Assembly (NCBI GenBank): GCA_021846685.1
Contig: JAJZWL010000003.1
Span: forward strand, 1-64,000
Source: a bacterium
Lineage (GTDB): Bacteria; Patescibacteria; Dojkabacteria; JAKAPS01; JAJZLI01
Length of the DNA: 64,000 bases
Direction of reading: 5' to 3'
The position numbers were made by a program, and so were the translations under genes. Shown here piece by piece: positions 40,080 to 49,982 of the stretch. How positions within the stretch are numbered: position 1 is the first letter of the stretch; every line of letters begins with the position of its first letter. The notes beneath the pieces were generated by a model. It made no database searches. It saw only the letters and a list, made by a program, of their open reading frames with translations, and had not been told where the DNA came from.

Positions 40080-40627
40080 TGGATACAAAAGAGTTTAAAG
40101 GTAAAATATTAAAAAATATTGATTTTTTTTCTCAAGATATAAAGTCTTTAAATACAGGAAAAGCTAATATTTCATTAATTGAAGATATTAAGGTTGCTGC
40201 ATATTCGAGTTTAATGCCATTATCTCAAATAGCAACTCTTACGACTCCAGAATTTAATACAATATTAATTCAACCTTGGGATAAATTAAATATAGATCCT
40301 ATTTATAATGCCTTGATAAGTTCTAATATTGGATTAAATCCTATAAAGTCAGTAGATGAAATAAGACTTCCAATTCCTCCTTTAAGCGAGGAAAGAAGAA
40401 AAGAGTATGTTAAACTATTAAGTACAAAATTAGAGAATTCTAGAATTTCAATAAGAAATATTAGAAAGGATTTTTTAAATCATTTAAAAAATCAAGAAGA
40501 AAAGAAAGAGATTAGTGAGAGTGAAGAAGAGAGGATAGAAGAAGATATTGAAAAGATTATACAGGATAGTAATGAAGAATTGAATAAGATATATGAACAT
40601 AAGAAACAAGAACTTTTAACCATATAA
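40079..40627 (+). CDS. frr: Ribosome recycling factor
   Basis: This 182-residue protein splits post-termination ribosomes with EF-G. LNTGKANISLIEDIKV (usually LRTGRA-P-L) and LPIPPLSEERRKEYVK are the conserved segments. Length is standard. It overlaps tsf by one base. Confidence 0.95.
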   Translation: MDTKEFKGKILKNIDFFSQDIKSLNTGKANISLIEDIKVAAYSSLMPLSQIATLTTPEFNTILIQPWDKLNIDPIYNALISSNIGLNPIKSVDEIRLPIPPLSEERRKEYVKLLSTKLENSRISIRNIRKDFLNHLKNQEEKKEISESEEERIEEDIEKIIQDSNEELNKIYEHKKQELLTI

Positions 40628-40631
40628 TAAT

Positions 40632-41786
40632 ATGATATACGTAATAACTCTTATAATTTTCATAATATTATTAAGCTTTTTAATAATAATTCATGAGTGG
40701 GGACATATGTATGTTGCCTTGAAAAGAGGAGTTATTGTGCAAAGTTTTGCAATAGGATTTGGGCCTAAACTTTTTTCATTTACTAAGAATGGTGTAGAGT
40801 ACAGAATAAATATTTTGCCCTTTGGTGGTTATGTTAGTTTATTTGGAGATGATGATCCAACTAAAAAATTAAAAGGCTCTTTGTCTGCAGCAACTCCACT
40901 AACTAAATTTTTGATAACTATAGCAGGTGTGTTCATGAATTTTATCTTTGCTGTGATAGCTTTATTTGTATTTTTAATTTTTATTAATTTTAAGTTTTAT
41001 TATTCTAATATTATTCCTAATTTTCATTTTACATTTGGAACTAATGTAAATAATATATTATTCTCGCCAATACCTCATAATAAAACTTCCTCTTTGTCTA
41101 AAGATCACGTTAAACCTGGGGTATATATTATAAATAGGGTTAATAATGTTAATATAAATTCAATTAGTCAGTTGGAAAATATAGTTTCGAAGAACAAGGG
41201 AAAATATTTGAAATTTAATTATTCTAATGTAAATAATTTGAGTCTTTTTGGTATTTCAATCGGAAAATCTTACAATAAAGAATTTTTATCTAGAAAAAGT
41301 TATCCGAAAAATTCAGGGCCAGTAGGTATTTCTATTGAAAAAATATCGCATATAGAATTTAACTCTATTTTATCTAAAATAGGCGCATTAGTGACCTTTC
41401 CATATGATGTACTACAATTAACATTTCAGGGATTCTCTTATCTTATTCATGAATCTATAAAGCAAAATAATTCTAAAATTTTAACTAGTCAGGTTGCAGG
41501 ACCAGTTGGTATCTATATGTATACTAATATATTATTTCAGAATGATGGATTAGTAGGTATTATTTTTATATTTGGAATAATATCGTTATCATTGTCAATT
41601 ATGAATTTACTACCAATACCTCCTTTAGATGGATTTTATGTATTATTGGCTATTTTAGAAGGAGTTTTCTCTATCAAAATAAATGATAAGTTAATGTATT
41701 ATTTATCTATAATAGGAGTAGTATTCTTTATCATATTAATGATATTAGTTACCCTAAATGACTTAATAAATTTTAAAATAATATAA
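40632..41786 (+). CDS. rseP: RseP-type site-2 protease (M50)
   Basis: This 384-residue membrane metalloprotease has HEWGH (H21-H25) in the first transmembrane helix, FGGYVSLFGDD after it, and NLLPIPPLDG near the C-terminus. A reduced PDZ-like segment (about 150-195) lies between. It cleaves transmembrane substrates such as anti-sigma factors or signal-peptide remnants. Location after frr matches many bacteria, where rseP is near the rpsB-tsf-frr genes. Confidence 0.9.
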   Translation: MIYVITLIIFIILLSFLIIIHEWGHMYVALKRGVIVQSFAIGFGPKLFSFTKNGVEYRINILPFGGYVSLFGDDDPTKKLKGSLSAATPLTKFLITIAGVFMNFIFAVIALFVFLIFINFKFYYSNIIPNFHFTFGTNVNNILFSPIPHNKTSSLSKDHVKPGVYIINRVNNVNINSISQLENIVSKNKGKYLKFNYSNVNNLSLFGISIGKSYNKEFLSRKSYPKNSGPVGISIEKISHIEFNSILSKIGALVTFPYDVLQLTFQGFSYLIHESIKQNNSKILTSQVAGPVGIYMYTNILFQNDGLVGIIFIFGIISLSLSIMNLLPIPPLDGFYVLLAILEGVFSIKINDKLMYYLSIIGVVFFIILMILVTLNDLINFKII

Positions 41787-41791
41787 ATTTG

Positions 41792-41817
41792 TTGACATAA
41801 TATTTTTGTGATATACT
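41792..41817 (+). promoter_or_regulatory. Promoter of HIT-rpsU-yqeY genes
   Basis: A perfect TTGACA (41792-41797) precedes an extended -10 TGa-TATACT (41809-41817). The spacing to this -10 is only 14 bp. An alternative TACAAT (41817-41822) would give 19 bp. Confidence 0.5.
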
Positions 41818-41832
41818 ACAATATGTGTTTTT

Positions 41833-42186
41833 ATGTCTATATGCATGGAAGATGTTTGTATATTTTGTAAAATTATAAGAAAAGAGATAGATTCAAATAT
41901 AATATTTGAAGATGATAAATTTATAGTTTTTTCAGATATCTCTCCTGTTGCAGAAATACATAAACTCATAGTTCCTAAAAAACATATAAATAATTTAACT
42001 GATTTTAAAGATAATAGTCTGATTATTTATTGGGAAGATGTCATTAAAGTAATAAATAAATTAGTAGATATTTTAGAAGTTTCTAATTTTAAAATAGTTA
42101 TAAATAATGGCGATAAATTACAATTAGTTAAGCATTTACATTTGCATTTCCTTTCTGGAGAAAAAGTAAATGATAAAGTTAATTAG
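41833..42186 (+). CDS. HIT-family nucleotide-binding protein
   Basis: This 117-residue protein has the family start CIFCKIIRKEI and the histidine triad as HLHLHFLSG near residue 105. HIT enzymes hydrolyse or transfer nucleotide phosphoramidates. A second in-frame ATG at 41845 is an equally possible start. The Cys pair CIFC belongs to the zinc-binding branch. Confidence 0.92.
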   Translation: MSICMEDVCIFCKIIRKEIDSNIIFEDDKFIVFSDISPVAEIHKLIVPKKHINNLTDFKDNSLIIYWEDVIKVINKLVDILEVSNFKIVINNGDKLQLVKHLHLHFLSGEKVNDKVN

Positions 42187-42200
42187 GAGGTGAATTAAAT

Positions 42201-42428
42201 ATGGCAATCATAGTAAGAGAAAATGAAGCATTTGAGTCTGCTTGGAGGCGTTTTACTCGAGAATTAATAAGTAATGGAGTTCTTGAAGAACTTAAAGATA
42301 GAGCTTATTATAAAAAACCTTCAGTAGAAAGAACTGCTTTAAGAAGAGAATTTAAAAAAAGAAAAACAAAACATCATAGAGCTATGAGAAAAATTAGAAG
42401 TAAATATGGTAAAGGTTTTTCTATGTAA
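42201..42428 (+). CDS. rpsU: Ribosomal protein S21
   Basis: This 75-residue very basic protein shows FESAWRRFTRELISNGVLEELKDR and an Arg/Lys-rich tail. The Shine-Dalgarno AGGAGGTGAAT is one of the strongest here and almost the same as that of rplL. It lies 14 bp after the HIT gene and 6 bp before yqeY. Confidence 0.94.
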   Translation: MAIIVRENEAFESAWRRFTRELISNGVLEELKDRAYYKKPSVERTALRREFKKRKTKHHRAMRKIRSKYGKGFSM

Positions 42429-42434
42429 TTAATT

Positions 42435-42875
42435 ATGTATAAAAAGTTACAAGAAGATTTAAAAGAAGCTATAAAAACAAAAGACAGAGATAGATTGTCT
42501 GTAATTAGGTTATTATCTTCTAAATTGAAAGATGAATCTATAAATTTGCATGTAAAAGAAATCAGTGATGATGTATTTTTTGATGTTTTGAAGAAATATA
42601 TAAAACAAAATAAAGAGAATATTATAAATTATAATAATTTAAATAGAGAAGATTTGGCTAAAAAAGAAGAATATGAATTATCTATTTTAGAACTATATAT
42701 GCCAGTTCAACTCTCTGAAGATGAATTAATAGATATTATTAAAAAAGAAGTCAGTGGTATAGCAGATTTTTCTCAAAAAGATATAGGTGTAATCATTAAA
42801 AATATTACAGAAAAATATACAAATAGAGTAGATGGGAAAAGAATAAGTGATATTATTCGCAAATTATATTTATGA
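42435..42875 (+). CDS. yqeY: YqeY/GatB C-terminal-like protein
   Basis: This 146-residue protein has the GatB/YqeY tRNA-binding-tail fold. LQEDLKEAIKTKDRDRLSVIR and YMPVQLSEDEL are the recognisable stretches. Its function is unclear. Neighbourhood with rpsU is conserved in many bacteria. It overlaps ybeY by 4 bp. Confidence 0.92.
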   Translation: MYKKLQEDLKEAIKTKDRDRLSVIRLLSSKLKDESINLHVKEISDDVFFDVLKKYIKQNKENIINYNNLNREDLAKKEEYELSILELYMPVQLSEDELIDIIKKEVSGIADFSQKDIGVIIKNITEKYTNRVDGKRISDIIRKLYL

Positions 42876-43288
42876 TATATCAAAGCTATAAAAACTTCTA
42901 TGATATAGATGAAAATAGATTTAATTATATATCTTCTTATGTTTTTAATTATCTCAATTTAGAAAAAAAACAATTTTCCTTATTTATTGTGGGAAAATCC
43001 AAAATAAGGAATTTAAATAAAATATATCATCATTTAGATACATATACCGATATAATATCTTTAGAATATAAGGACCCTTTTTATATCGGCGAAATTTTTA
43101 TTAGTCCTGATTTAGTACATAAGAATTCACAAAGATTTAACTGTACATTTTTTATAGAATTAGATAGAGTGTTTATACATGGACTCTTACATATATTAGG
43201 GTATAATCATATTAATACTTTAAATAATCATGAAAAAATGTTTATAATTCAGGAAGATATATTAAAAAAACTTAAATGGAATATTTAA
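42872..43288 (+). CDS. ybeY: Endoribonuclease YbeY
   Basis: This 138-residue zinc enzyme matures the 16S 3' end and takes part in ribosome quality control. The HGLLHILGYNH motif near 110-120 supplies the three zinc histidines. It overlaps yqeY by 4 bp and pth by 13 bp. Confidence 0.93.
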   Translation: MIYQSYKNFYDIDENRFNYISSYVFNYLNLEKKQFSLFIVGKSKIRNLNKIYHHLDTYTDIISLEYKDPFYIGEIFISPDLVHKNSQRFNCTFFIELDRVFIHGLLHILGYNHINTLNNHEKMFIIQEDILKKLKWNI

Positions 43289-43788
43289 TTATAGGTTTGG
43301 GAAATCCAGGAAATGAATATTTACATACAAGGCATAATTTAGGCTTTATTTTTGTAGATTTTATTGTAAATAAACTAGGACTTAATTCAAATGATTTTAG
43401 TTTTAATAAAAATTTTAATGCCGAGATATTAAAATATAATACTATCTTATTTTTAAAACCTATGACTTTTATGAATAATTCCGGATATTCAGTATCAAAG
43501 GCAATAAATTATTATGACTTTAAGAATATATATTTAATCTATGATGATTTAGATCTGCATTTAGGAGATTTTAAAATTGGCGAAAAAAGTCCTAAATCAC
43601 ATAATGGAGTAATTTCAACCAAAGAACAAATTAATCAGGAATTTATTAGTATAAGAATTGGTATTAATTCTGATAGAAATCCAAATATTACGGGAGCAGA
43701 TTATGTTTTAGGAAAAATTTCTAAGGAAGAACAAGAAATACTAATTACAGTATTTGAAAATATAATTAAACAACTTACTTTTTTATAA
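43276..43788 (+). CDS. pth: Peptidyl-tRNA hydrolase
   Basis: This 170-residue enzyme frees tRNA from stalled peptidyl-tRNA. IIGLGNPGNEYLHTRHNLGF carries the catalytic His (TRHN) and the substrate-binding Asn. KPMTFMNNSG and YDDLDL complete the site. The protein is slightly shorter than E. coli Pth (194). Confidence 0.95.
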   Translation: MEYLIIGLGNPGNEYLHTRHNLGFIFVDFIVNKLGLNSNDFSFNKNFNAEILKYNTILFLKPMTFMNNSGYSVSKAINYYDFKNIYLIYDDLDLHLGDFKIGEKSPKSHNGVISTKEQINQEFISIRIGINSDRNPNITGADYVLGKISKEEQEILITVFENIIKQLTFL

Positions 43789-43792
43789 AATT

Positions 43793-46177
43793 TTGAAAGA
43801 TAACAATATATTTAATATTCAAAATATTTTTGAATTAGATAGAAATTTTTCTAATTTAAAAAAAATGATAAATAATGATGTAGATTCATCTATTAAGGTG
43901 TCTGGCATACCTGAGCCTATTATATATTTTTTCCCTGAATTAGTAGAATCATTTTTAGAAAATTATTCATTTAGTTATTCATATAAAAATGTTCATTTTG
44001 ATTATTTCATAATTGATAAAAAAACTACATATTCAGAATTATTAGAAATTTTAAGTAGTCTTTCTTTTTATGAAAAAGTAGATATTATAGATAATAATTC
44101 TGAATACTCTATTTTAGGTGACAAGATAGATATATCATTCAATAATATTATTTACAGATTTATATTCTTTGGAGAAGATTTGGAAGATATTTCTATAAGA
44201 GATTTTCTGACTTTTAAATACTTATTTTCAGTAGACAGAGTTTATCTCTATAAAGAAAGTGATATATATTTATCTTCTTTTCTTAAAAATCTATCAAAGA
44301 CATCAGTATATTTTTCAGAAGAACTGGATACTGCTGATCTGAAATTTGATTATATCTTATTTCCAAAGTATTATTTATCTTATGAAAATTTATCTAGATT
44401 TATTCCGGAAGGTATAGATAATATAATAATATCTAGTTCTAAGGGTAATATAGAAGAAGAGTATTTCAAAAATAAAAAAATTATATATACAAATTTAAAT
44501 TTTCCATGTGGTTTTTATTCTTTAAATTCAAAATGTGCAATATTGACTGATGTTGAATTATATGGAGAATTTAATTTAAATATCTATAGAAGTAAAAAAA
44601 GTAAACGTATAGTAACAGATTTTATAGATGGAAAGATTTATGAAGGTGATTATATTGTCCATATAAATCATGGTATTGGTATTTTTAAGGGTATTATATC
44701 TAAAAAAATTAATAATGAATCAAAAGATTTTTTAATAATAGAATATGCAAATGAGGATAAATTGTTTATTCCAATTGAAATTTCAGATAGAATAACCAAA
44801 TATATTTCATCGTATAATAAAAAGCCTAAATTAACGCGACTAGGTACTTCAGAATGGCTCAATATTAAGAAAAAAGTTTCTAAAGAGATAGAAGATATAG
44901 CAAAAGAGATAATATTTACTCATGCTCAAAGAAATATTGCAAAAAGATCTTTTCTGTATACCCCAAGTGATTTAGAAGATGAATTTAATGCTCAATTTGA
45001 GCATATAGAAACAAGTGATCAGTTATTAGCTATAGATGATGTAAGAAAAGATATGTATTCTGAAAAAATTATGGATAGGTTAATAGTAGGAGATGTAGGG
45101 TTTGGTAAAACTGAAGTAGCAGCAAGAGCTTCATTTATAGCAGTGATCAATGATAAGCAAGTTTTAATTGTGGCCCCAACAACTATATTGGTAGAGCAAC
45201 ATTATCAGGTATTTCGAAAAAGATTTTCTTCATTTCCAGTTAACATAGCATCTTTAAGTCGAAATACAAGGGCAAAAGATAGAAAAGATATTCATAATAA
45301 GATCAAAAGTGGAGAATTAGATATATTAATTTCTACTCATAAAGCATTTTTTGAGAATTTAGAGTTTAAAAATTTAGGATTAATAGTTGTAGATGAAGAG
45401 CAACGATTTGGTGTTAAGCAAAAAGAAAAATTAAAAAATATAAAAATAGATGTAGATTATTTATCAATGACTGCCACTCCTATTCCTAGAACTTTATATT
45501 CTGCGTTTACAGGAATAAAAGATATTAGTATCATATCAACCCCTCCAGTAGGGAGAACCTCTATTAAAACAGATATAATAGATTTTGATATAAAGAATTT
45601 TGGAGAAATAGTTAATCTTGAAATTAGGAGAGGTGGGCAAGTATTTTTTTTACATAATAATATATCTACTTTATATAATATAAAGAGTTTATTTAATAAT
45701 TATTATCCAAATATCAAAATTGAAATAGCTTTTGGTGCTATAAATAATTTAGATAATATTTTGTCTCGATTCAAGAATAAAGAATTTGATATGCTTATCT
45801 CTACTTCTATTATAGAGAATGGAATAGATTTTCCTAATGTAAATACTATCATTATAAATCAAGCATTTAGATTTGGTTTAGCTCAGTTATATCAAATTAG
45901 GGGTAGAGTAGGTAGGTCAGATCGATCATCCTATTGTTATTTAGTCTGTCCTCAAAAAATATTAATGAATAATAAAATTATTAAAGAAAGACTAAATACT
46001 TTAGTGAAAAATCAAAATGTAGGGAGTGGTTTTAATATTTCTATTAAAGATTTGGAAATAAGAGGCGCAGGAGATTTGGTAGGAGTCAATCAACATGGTA
46101 ATATATATAGAGTTGGGTTTGATTTATATTCTCAGATTTTACAAAAAATTATAGATGATATTAATGCTCAAAATTAA
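43793..46177 (+). CDS. mfd: Transcription-repair coupling factor Mfd, shortened
   Basis: This 794-residue DNA translocase removes stalled RNA polymerase and recruits UvrA. It has an RNA-polymerase-interaction domain of CarD type (about 280-385, GDYIVHINHGIGIF), Walker A GDVGFGKTE (about 433), DEEQRFG (about 534) and RGRVGRSDR. Typical Mfd has about 1,100 residues. Here the UvrB-like N-terminal part is compressed and the sequence ends after the RGAGDLVG-QHG motif, so the autoinhibitory C-terminal domain is missing. The start is a TTG 4 bp after pth. Confidence 0.92.
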   Translation: MKDNNIFNIQNIFELDRNFSNLKKMINNDVDSSIKVSGIPEPIIYFFPELVESFLENYSFSYSYKNVHFDYFIIDKKTTYSELLEILSSLSFYEKVDIIDNNSEYSILGDKIDISFNNIIYRFIFFGEDLEDISIRDFLTFKYLFSVDRVYLYKESDIYLSSFLKNLSKTSVYFSEELDTADLKFDYILFPKYYLSYENLSRFIPEGIDNIIISSSKGNIEEEYFKNKKIIYTNLNFPCGFYSLNSKCAILTDVELYGEFNLNIYRSKKSKRIVTDFIDGKIYEGDYIVHINHGIGIFKGIISKKINNESKDFLIIEYANEDKLFIPIEISDRITKYISSYNKKPKLTRLGTSEWLNIKKKVSKEIEDIAKEIIFTHAQRNIAKRSFLYTPSDLEDEFNAQFEHIETSDQLLAIDDVRKDMYSEKIMDRLIVGDVGFGKTEVAARASFIAVINDKQVLIVAPTTILVEQHYQVFRKRFSSFPVNIASLSRNTRAKDRKDIHNKIKSGELDILISTHKAFFENLEFKNLGLIVVDEEQRFGVKQKEKLKNIKIDVDYLSMTATPIPRTLYSAFTGIKDISIISTPPVGRTSIKTDIIDFDIKNFGEIVNLEIRRGGQVFFLHNNISTLYNIKSLFNNYYPNIKIEIAFGAINNLDNILSRFKNKEFDMLISTSIIENGIDFPNVNTIIINQAFRFGLAQLYQIRGRVGRSDRSSYCYLVCPQKILMNNKIIKERLNTLVKNQNVGSGFNISIKDLEIRGAGDLVGVNQHGNIYRVGFDLYSQILQKIIDDINAQN

Positions 46178-46200
46178 TTCTTTTTTATGAATTTTTATTA

Positions 46201-46206
46201 TATAAT
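46201..46206 (+). promoter_or_regulatory. -10 box of trpS
   Basis: TATAAT ends six bases before the trpS ATG, giving a leaderless transcript if used. It follows the mfd stop by 23 bp. Confidence 0.45.
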
Positions 46207-46212
46207 AAGCCT

Positions 46213-47223
46213 ATGAAAAAAAGGATTTTAACTGGAGATAGACCAACTGGACAATTACATATAGGTCATTATGTAGGGTCTTTGAAATCTAGATTAGAAT
46301 TCCAAAATGAATTTGATACCTTGGTATTGATAGCCAATATACAGGCACTGACTGATAATTTTGATGATCCAGCTAAGGTGAATTCCAATATATTAGAGGT
46401 TTTAAAGGATTATATTGCAGTTGGATTAGATCCTAATCTTGTAACTTTTATATTACAGTCTGAAATTTCAGAGATATCAGATTTAACTGTTATATATTCT
46501 AATTTAGTTAGTATATCTAGATTAATGAGAAATCCTACTGTAAAATCTGAAATTATTCAGAAAAAGAATAAATTTTCTAAAGACTCTGTTACTTTTGGAT
46601 TTTTAGGTTATCCTATAAATCAAGCTGCCGATATCACTACATTTATGGCTGATCTTGTTCCTGTCGGAGGTGATCAAGCCCCAATGGTAGAACAAACAGT
46701 AGAAATAGTTAAAAAATTTAATGGAATTTATGGAGATGTATTGAAAATTCCTCAAATTTATATAAGTGAATATCCTAGATTAGTAGGGTTAGATGGTAAA
46801 TCAAAAATGTCTAAAAGTTTAAATAATACAATTAATTTTTCAGACAGCACTGAAATTATAAAGAATAAAATAATGACAATGTATACTGATCCTAATCGAA
46901 TTCATAAAAATGATCCAGGTAGGGTAGAGGGTAATCCAGTTTTTATATATCATAATATTTTTAATACAAATAAATCAGAGGTAAAAGAATTAGAGGCCAG
47001 ATACAGAAAAGGTACTGTGGGTGATGTCGAGGTAAAAGAAAGATTATTTGAATCTATTGAGGCATTTATTTATCCTATTAGAGAGACAAGATTATCTTTG
47101 GAGAATAAGGAAGAATACTTATTAGAAATATTAGACCAAGGTACAAAAAGAGGAAAGAAAATTGCATCAGAAACACTGAATAAGGTAAAAGAGGCCTTAT
47201 ATTTAAATATTTTAAAAAAATAA
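46213..47223 (+). CDS. trpS: Tryptophan-tRNA ligase
   Basis: This 336-residue class I synthetase has the first signature in QLHIGHYVGS (residues around 16-20) and KMSKS in SKMSKSLNN (about 198). GGDQAPMVE is the Trp-adenylate binding stretch. Length is standard. It begins the synthetase/replication block trpS-hisS-dnaX. Confidence 0.96.
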   Translation: MKKRILTGDRPTGQLHIGHYVGSLKSRLEFQNEFDTLVLIANIQALTDNFDDPAKVNSNILEVLKDYIAVGLDPNLVTFILQSEISEISDLTVIYSNLVSISRLMRNPTVKSEIIQKKNKFSKDSVTFGFLGYPINQAADITTFMADLVPVGGDQAPMVEQTVEIVKKFNGIYGDVLKIPQIYISEYPRLVGLDGKSKMSKSLNNTINFSDSTEIIKNKIMTMYTDPNRIHKNDPGRVEGNPVFIYHNIFNTNKSEVKELEARYRKGTVGDVEVKERLFESIEAFIYPIRETRLSLENKEEYLLEILDQGTKRGKKIASETLNKVKEALYLNILKK

Positions 47224-47227
47224 GATT

Positions 47228-48451
47228 ATGAAAGTTAATTTAGATCCATTAAAAGGTTTTAATGATTATTATCCTGAAAAATATTTTGTCAAAAAATATA
47301 TTATAGATATTTTGTCAGAGGTATCTAATTCATTTGGGTATTTATATTATGAGGGTCCTATTATCGAAGAAACACTTTTGTATGAAGTTAAGTCTGGGCA
47401 ATCAATAGTAGAGGAGGCTTATTCTTTTATAGATAGAGGAGATAGAAGAGTGACTCTACGTCCTGAAATGACACCTACTTTAGCAAGAATGTTGGCTTCT
47501 AAGTCTGTTAATTATAAAAAACCTATTAGGTGGTATTCTATTCCTGTGTTATTTAGAAATGAGAATCCTCAGAAAGCTAGACAGAGAGAGTTTAGTCAAT
47601 ATAATGTAGATATTATAGGCACTTCATCTAGCAAATCTGATATAGAAATTTTAGAAATTTCCATGAATATAATGCGAAAGTTAGGATTTAATGATGATGA
47701 TTTAGAAATATTAATTAATAACAGAGAGATTGCGTATAGAATATTAACTAAATATACTGATGATATAAATTCTCTTATTAAGGTAATAGATAAAAAAAAT
47801 AAGCTTTCAGAATCAGAATTTATTGATTTAGTAGGGAAAAATGTTAAAAATGTACATTATATTGATAAAATAATGACTTATTTAAATAATCCAGAAGAAG
47901 ATATAGATGAAGAAATCACTAAATTTATAGGTGAAGCTTCTAAATTTAATTTAAATCTTATCTATGATCCTACAATAGTTAGAGGATTAGATTATTATAC
48001 GGGAAATGTTTTTGAAATTTGGGATAAGAAAAGATTAATTAAACGTGCTATATTTGGAGGAGGGAGATATTCTAATTTAATATCTACTTTGGGAGGAGAA
48101 AATGTAGATTCAGTAGGTATTGCTTGTGGAATTGAAGTATTAATACCTTTACTTGAAGCGTATGATAAACTTCCAAAATTAGATATTTCCTATGATTATT
48201 TTGTTTCAACTTTTGAAAATATAGATGATAGTTTATATCATAATATTGTCTCTAAATTAAGGAGTAAAAATAATTCAGTTATATATAATGTTAATAATGA
48301 TTGGAATTTAAAAAAGCAACTGGAATATGCGTTAAGTATTAATGTTAAGAACTTTATTATATTAGGAGAAAAAGAGTTAGCAGATAATTCTATTTTAATT
48401 AAAAATTTGGGGAAAAATACAGAGAATAAGATATTAATTAAAGATTTATGA
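47228..48451 (+). CDS. hisS: Histidine-tRNA ligase
   Basis: This 407-residue class II synthetase shows motif 2 (ARQREFSQYNVDIIG), RPEMTPTLARM, the histidine-binding VRGLDYYTG and the motif 3 region (SVGIACGIEVL). A C-terminal anticodon-binding domain follows (about 315-407). Its stop overlaps the dnaX start by 4 bp. Confidence 0.96.
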   Translation: MKVNLDPLKGFNDYYPEKYFVKKYIIDILSEVSNSFGYLYYEGPIIEETLLYEVKSGQSIVEEAYSFIDRGDRRVTLRPEMTPTLARMLASKSVNYKKPIRWYSIPVLFRNENPQKARQREFSQYNVDIIGTSSSKSDIEILEISMNIMRKLGFNDDDLEILINNREIAYRILTKYTDDINSLIKVIDKKNKLSESEFIDLVGKNVKNVHYIDKIMTYLNNPEEDIDEEITKFIGEASKFNLNLIYDPTIVRGLDYYTGNVFEIWDKKRLIKRAIFGGGRYSNLISTLGGENVDSVGIACGIEVLIPLLEAYDKLPKLDISYDYFVSTFENIDDSLYHNIVSKLRSKNNSVIYNVNNDWNLKKQLEYALSINVKNFIILGEKELADNSILIKNLGKNTENKILIKDL

Positions 48452-49923
48452 ATGATTTAATCCTTTATCAACAATATAGACCTCAAAAATTTACAGATCT
48501 TATTGCAAGGGAATCTGTATCTAAAGTTTTAATGAATGAAATTTTAAATAAAAATATTGCAAATGCATATATATTTTTTGGTAATAAAGGAACTGGAAAA
48601 ACTTCTATAGCAAGAATCTTTTCTAAGGCTATTAACTGTTTAGACTTAGAAAAAAATGGAGATCCATGTAATAAATGTGTTAATTGTGTCGCTATTAATG
48701 ATTCAAATTTTATGGATTTATTAGAAATTGATGCTGCCTCTAATAGGGGAATTGATGATATCAGAGAGCTTAAGGATAAGATTCAATTTGCTCCTGTTAT
48801 GGGGAAATATAAAATTTATATTATTGATGAAGTTCACATGTTAACAAAGGATGCTTTTAATGCTTTATTAAAAACATTAGAAGAACCGCCTAAAAATGTA
48901 GTATTTATTTTAGCAACAACTGAGATTAATAAAGTTCCAGAAACAATTATATCGAGATGTCAGAGATTTGATTTTTTGAATGCCTCATATCAGGATTTGT
49001 CAGATCAATTAAATAAAGTTATTAAGTTAGAAAAAATAAAAATTGATGATTCTATAAAAGAATTAATTATTACTGTAGCTGATGGTAGTTTTAGAGATAC
49101 TATGACAAATCTTCAAAAAGTATTAGCTATATATAGTGAAAATTTAACATATAAAGATGTTGTGACAATACTTAATTTCCCGGATATAGAATTTATTAAA
49201 ATTATATGGAAAGATCTTTTTGAAGGAAATTTAGATACTATATTAGATAATTTTGAAAAAAATACAATAAATATAATATCCTTTATTAAGAATTCTTTAG
49301 ATTTTATAAAGAAAGTGCTAGTTAATAGGACTTTAAGTAAAAAATATTATGACATTGATGATGAAATATTTGAAAATATATCAACTCAAAAAATATTAAA
49401 TATAGTGAATATTTTAATAAAAACATTAGATGATATTAGAGTGTCGTCATCTGATTTAGTATGTTTAGAGATATCATTTATATTTATGATGCAAGATTTA
49501 AATATAGAATATAAAGCGCCAGTTCAAAATAAAAGTAAATCCTTGGAAACTAAAATTGATTTAAAAAAAACGGTATTAATAACAGAAGATAATATTTTAT
49601 CAGTGAAATTACGTAATAATTGGACTGAAATTATAGAGAAATCTAAAGTATTTAATCATCATATGAGTGGGTTTTTATCAAAATCAGCTTTTTCTTTTGA
49701 TGATAAAAAATTAATAATAATAGTTCCTTTTGCTTTTTATAGAGATATGTTGATAGAGGTTAAAAGTAAGGAATATTTATCTTCTTTGATCAAGGAAGTT
49801 ATAGGAGATGATTTTGTTTTAGATTGTATTGTTGATAAAAAAGTAAAACCAATAGTATCAGTTTCTCAACAAAAGAATGTAGATGAAGATGACATAAAAG
49901 AGCTATTTGAAATAGATTCATAA
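48448..49923 (+). CDS. dnaX: DNA polymerase III subunit gamma/tau
   Basis: This 491-residue clamp-loader ATPase has Walker A (GNKGTGKTSIAR, about 46-55), a zinc module (CNKCVNC), DEVHMLTKDAFNALLKTLEEPP and the SRC motif. Domains I-III end near residue 365, followed by a tau-type C-terminal region. An eight-A run at 49563-49570 at the domain III/IV boundary reads in frame as AAA AAA A. Slipping back one base there would stop at 49590-49592 and give a gamma-length product of about 381 residues. Confidence 0.95.
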   Translation: MNDLILYQQYRPQKFTDLIARESVSKVLMNEILNKNIANAYIFFGNKGTGKTSIARIFSKAINCLDLEKNGDPCNKCVNCVAINDSNFMDLLEIDAASNRGIDDIRELKDKIQFAPVMGKYKIYIIDEVHMLTKDAFNALLKTLEEPPKNVVFILATTEINKVPETIISRCQRFDFLNASYQDLSDQLNKVIKLEKIKIDDSIKELIITVADGSFRDTMTNLQKVLAIYSENLTYKDVVTILNFPDIEFIKIIWKDLFEGNLDTILDNFEKNTINIISFIKNSLDFIKKVLVNRTLSKKYYDIDDEIFENISTQKILNIVNILIKTLDDIRVSSSDLVCLEISFIFMMQDLNIEYKAPVQNKSKSLETKIDLKKTVLITEDNILSVKLRNNWTEIIEKSKVFNHHMSGFLSKSAFSFDDKKLIIIVPFAFYRDMLIEVKSKEYLSSLIKEVIGDDFVLDCIVDKKVKPIVSVSQQKNVDEDDIKELFEIDS

Positions 49924-49982
49924 TTTTAAATTTATCTATTTTTGTGTTATTATAATAATGATTATTTTAGAATATTAATGCA

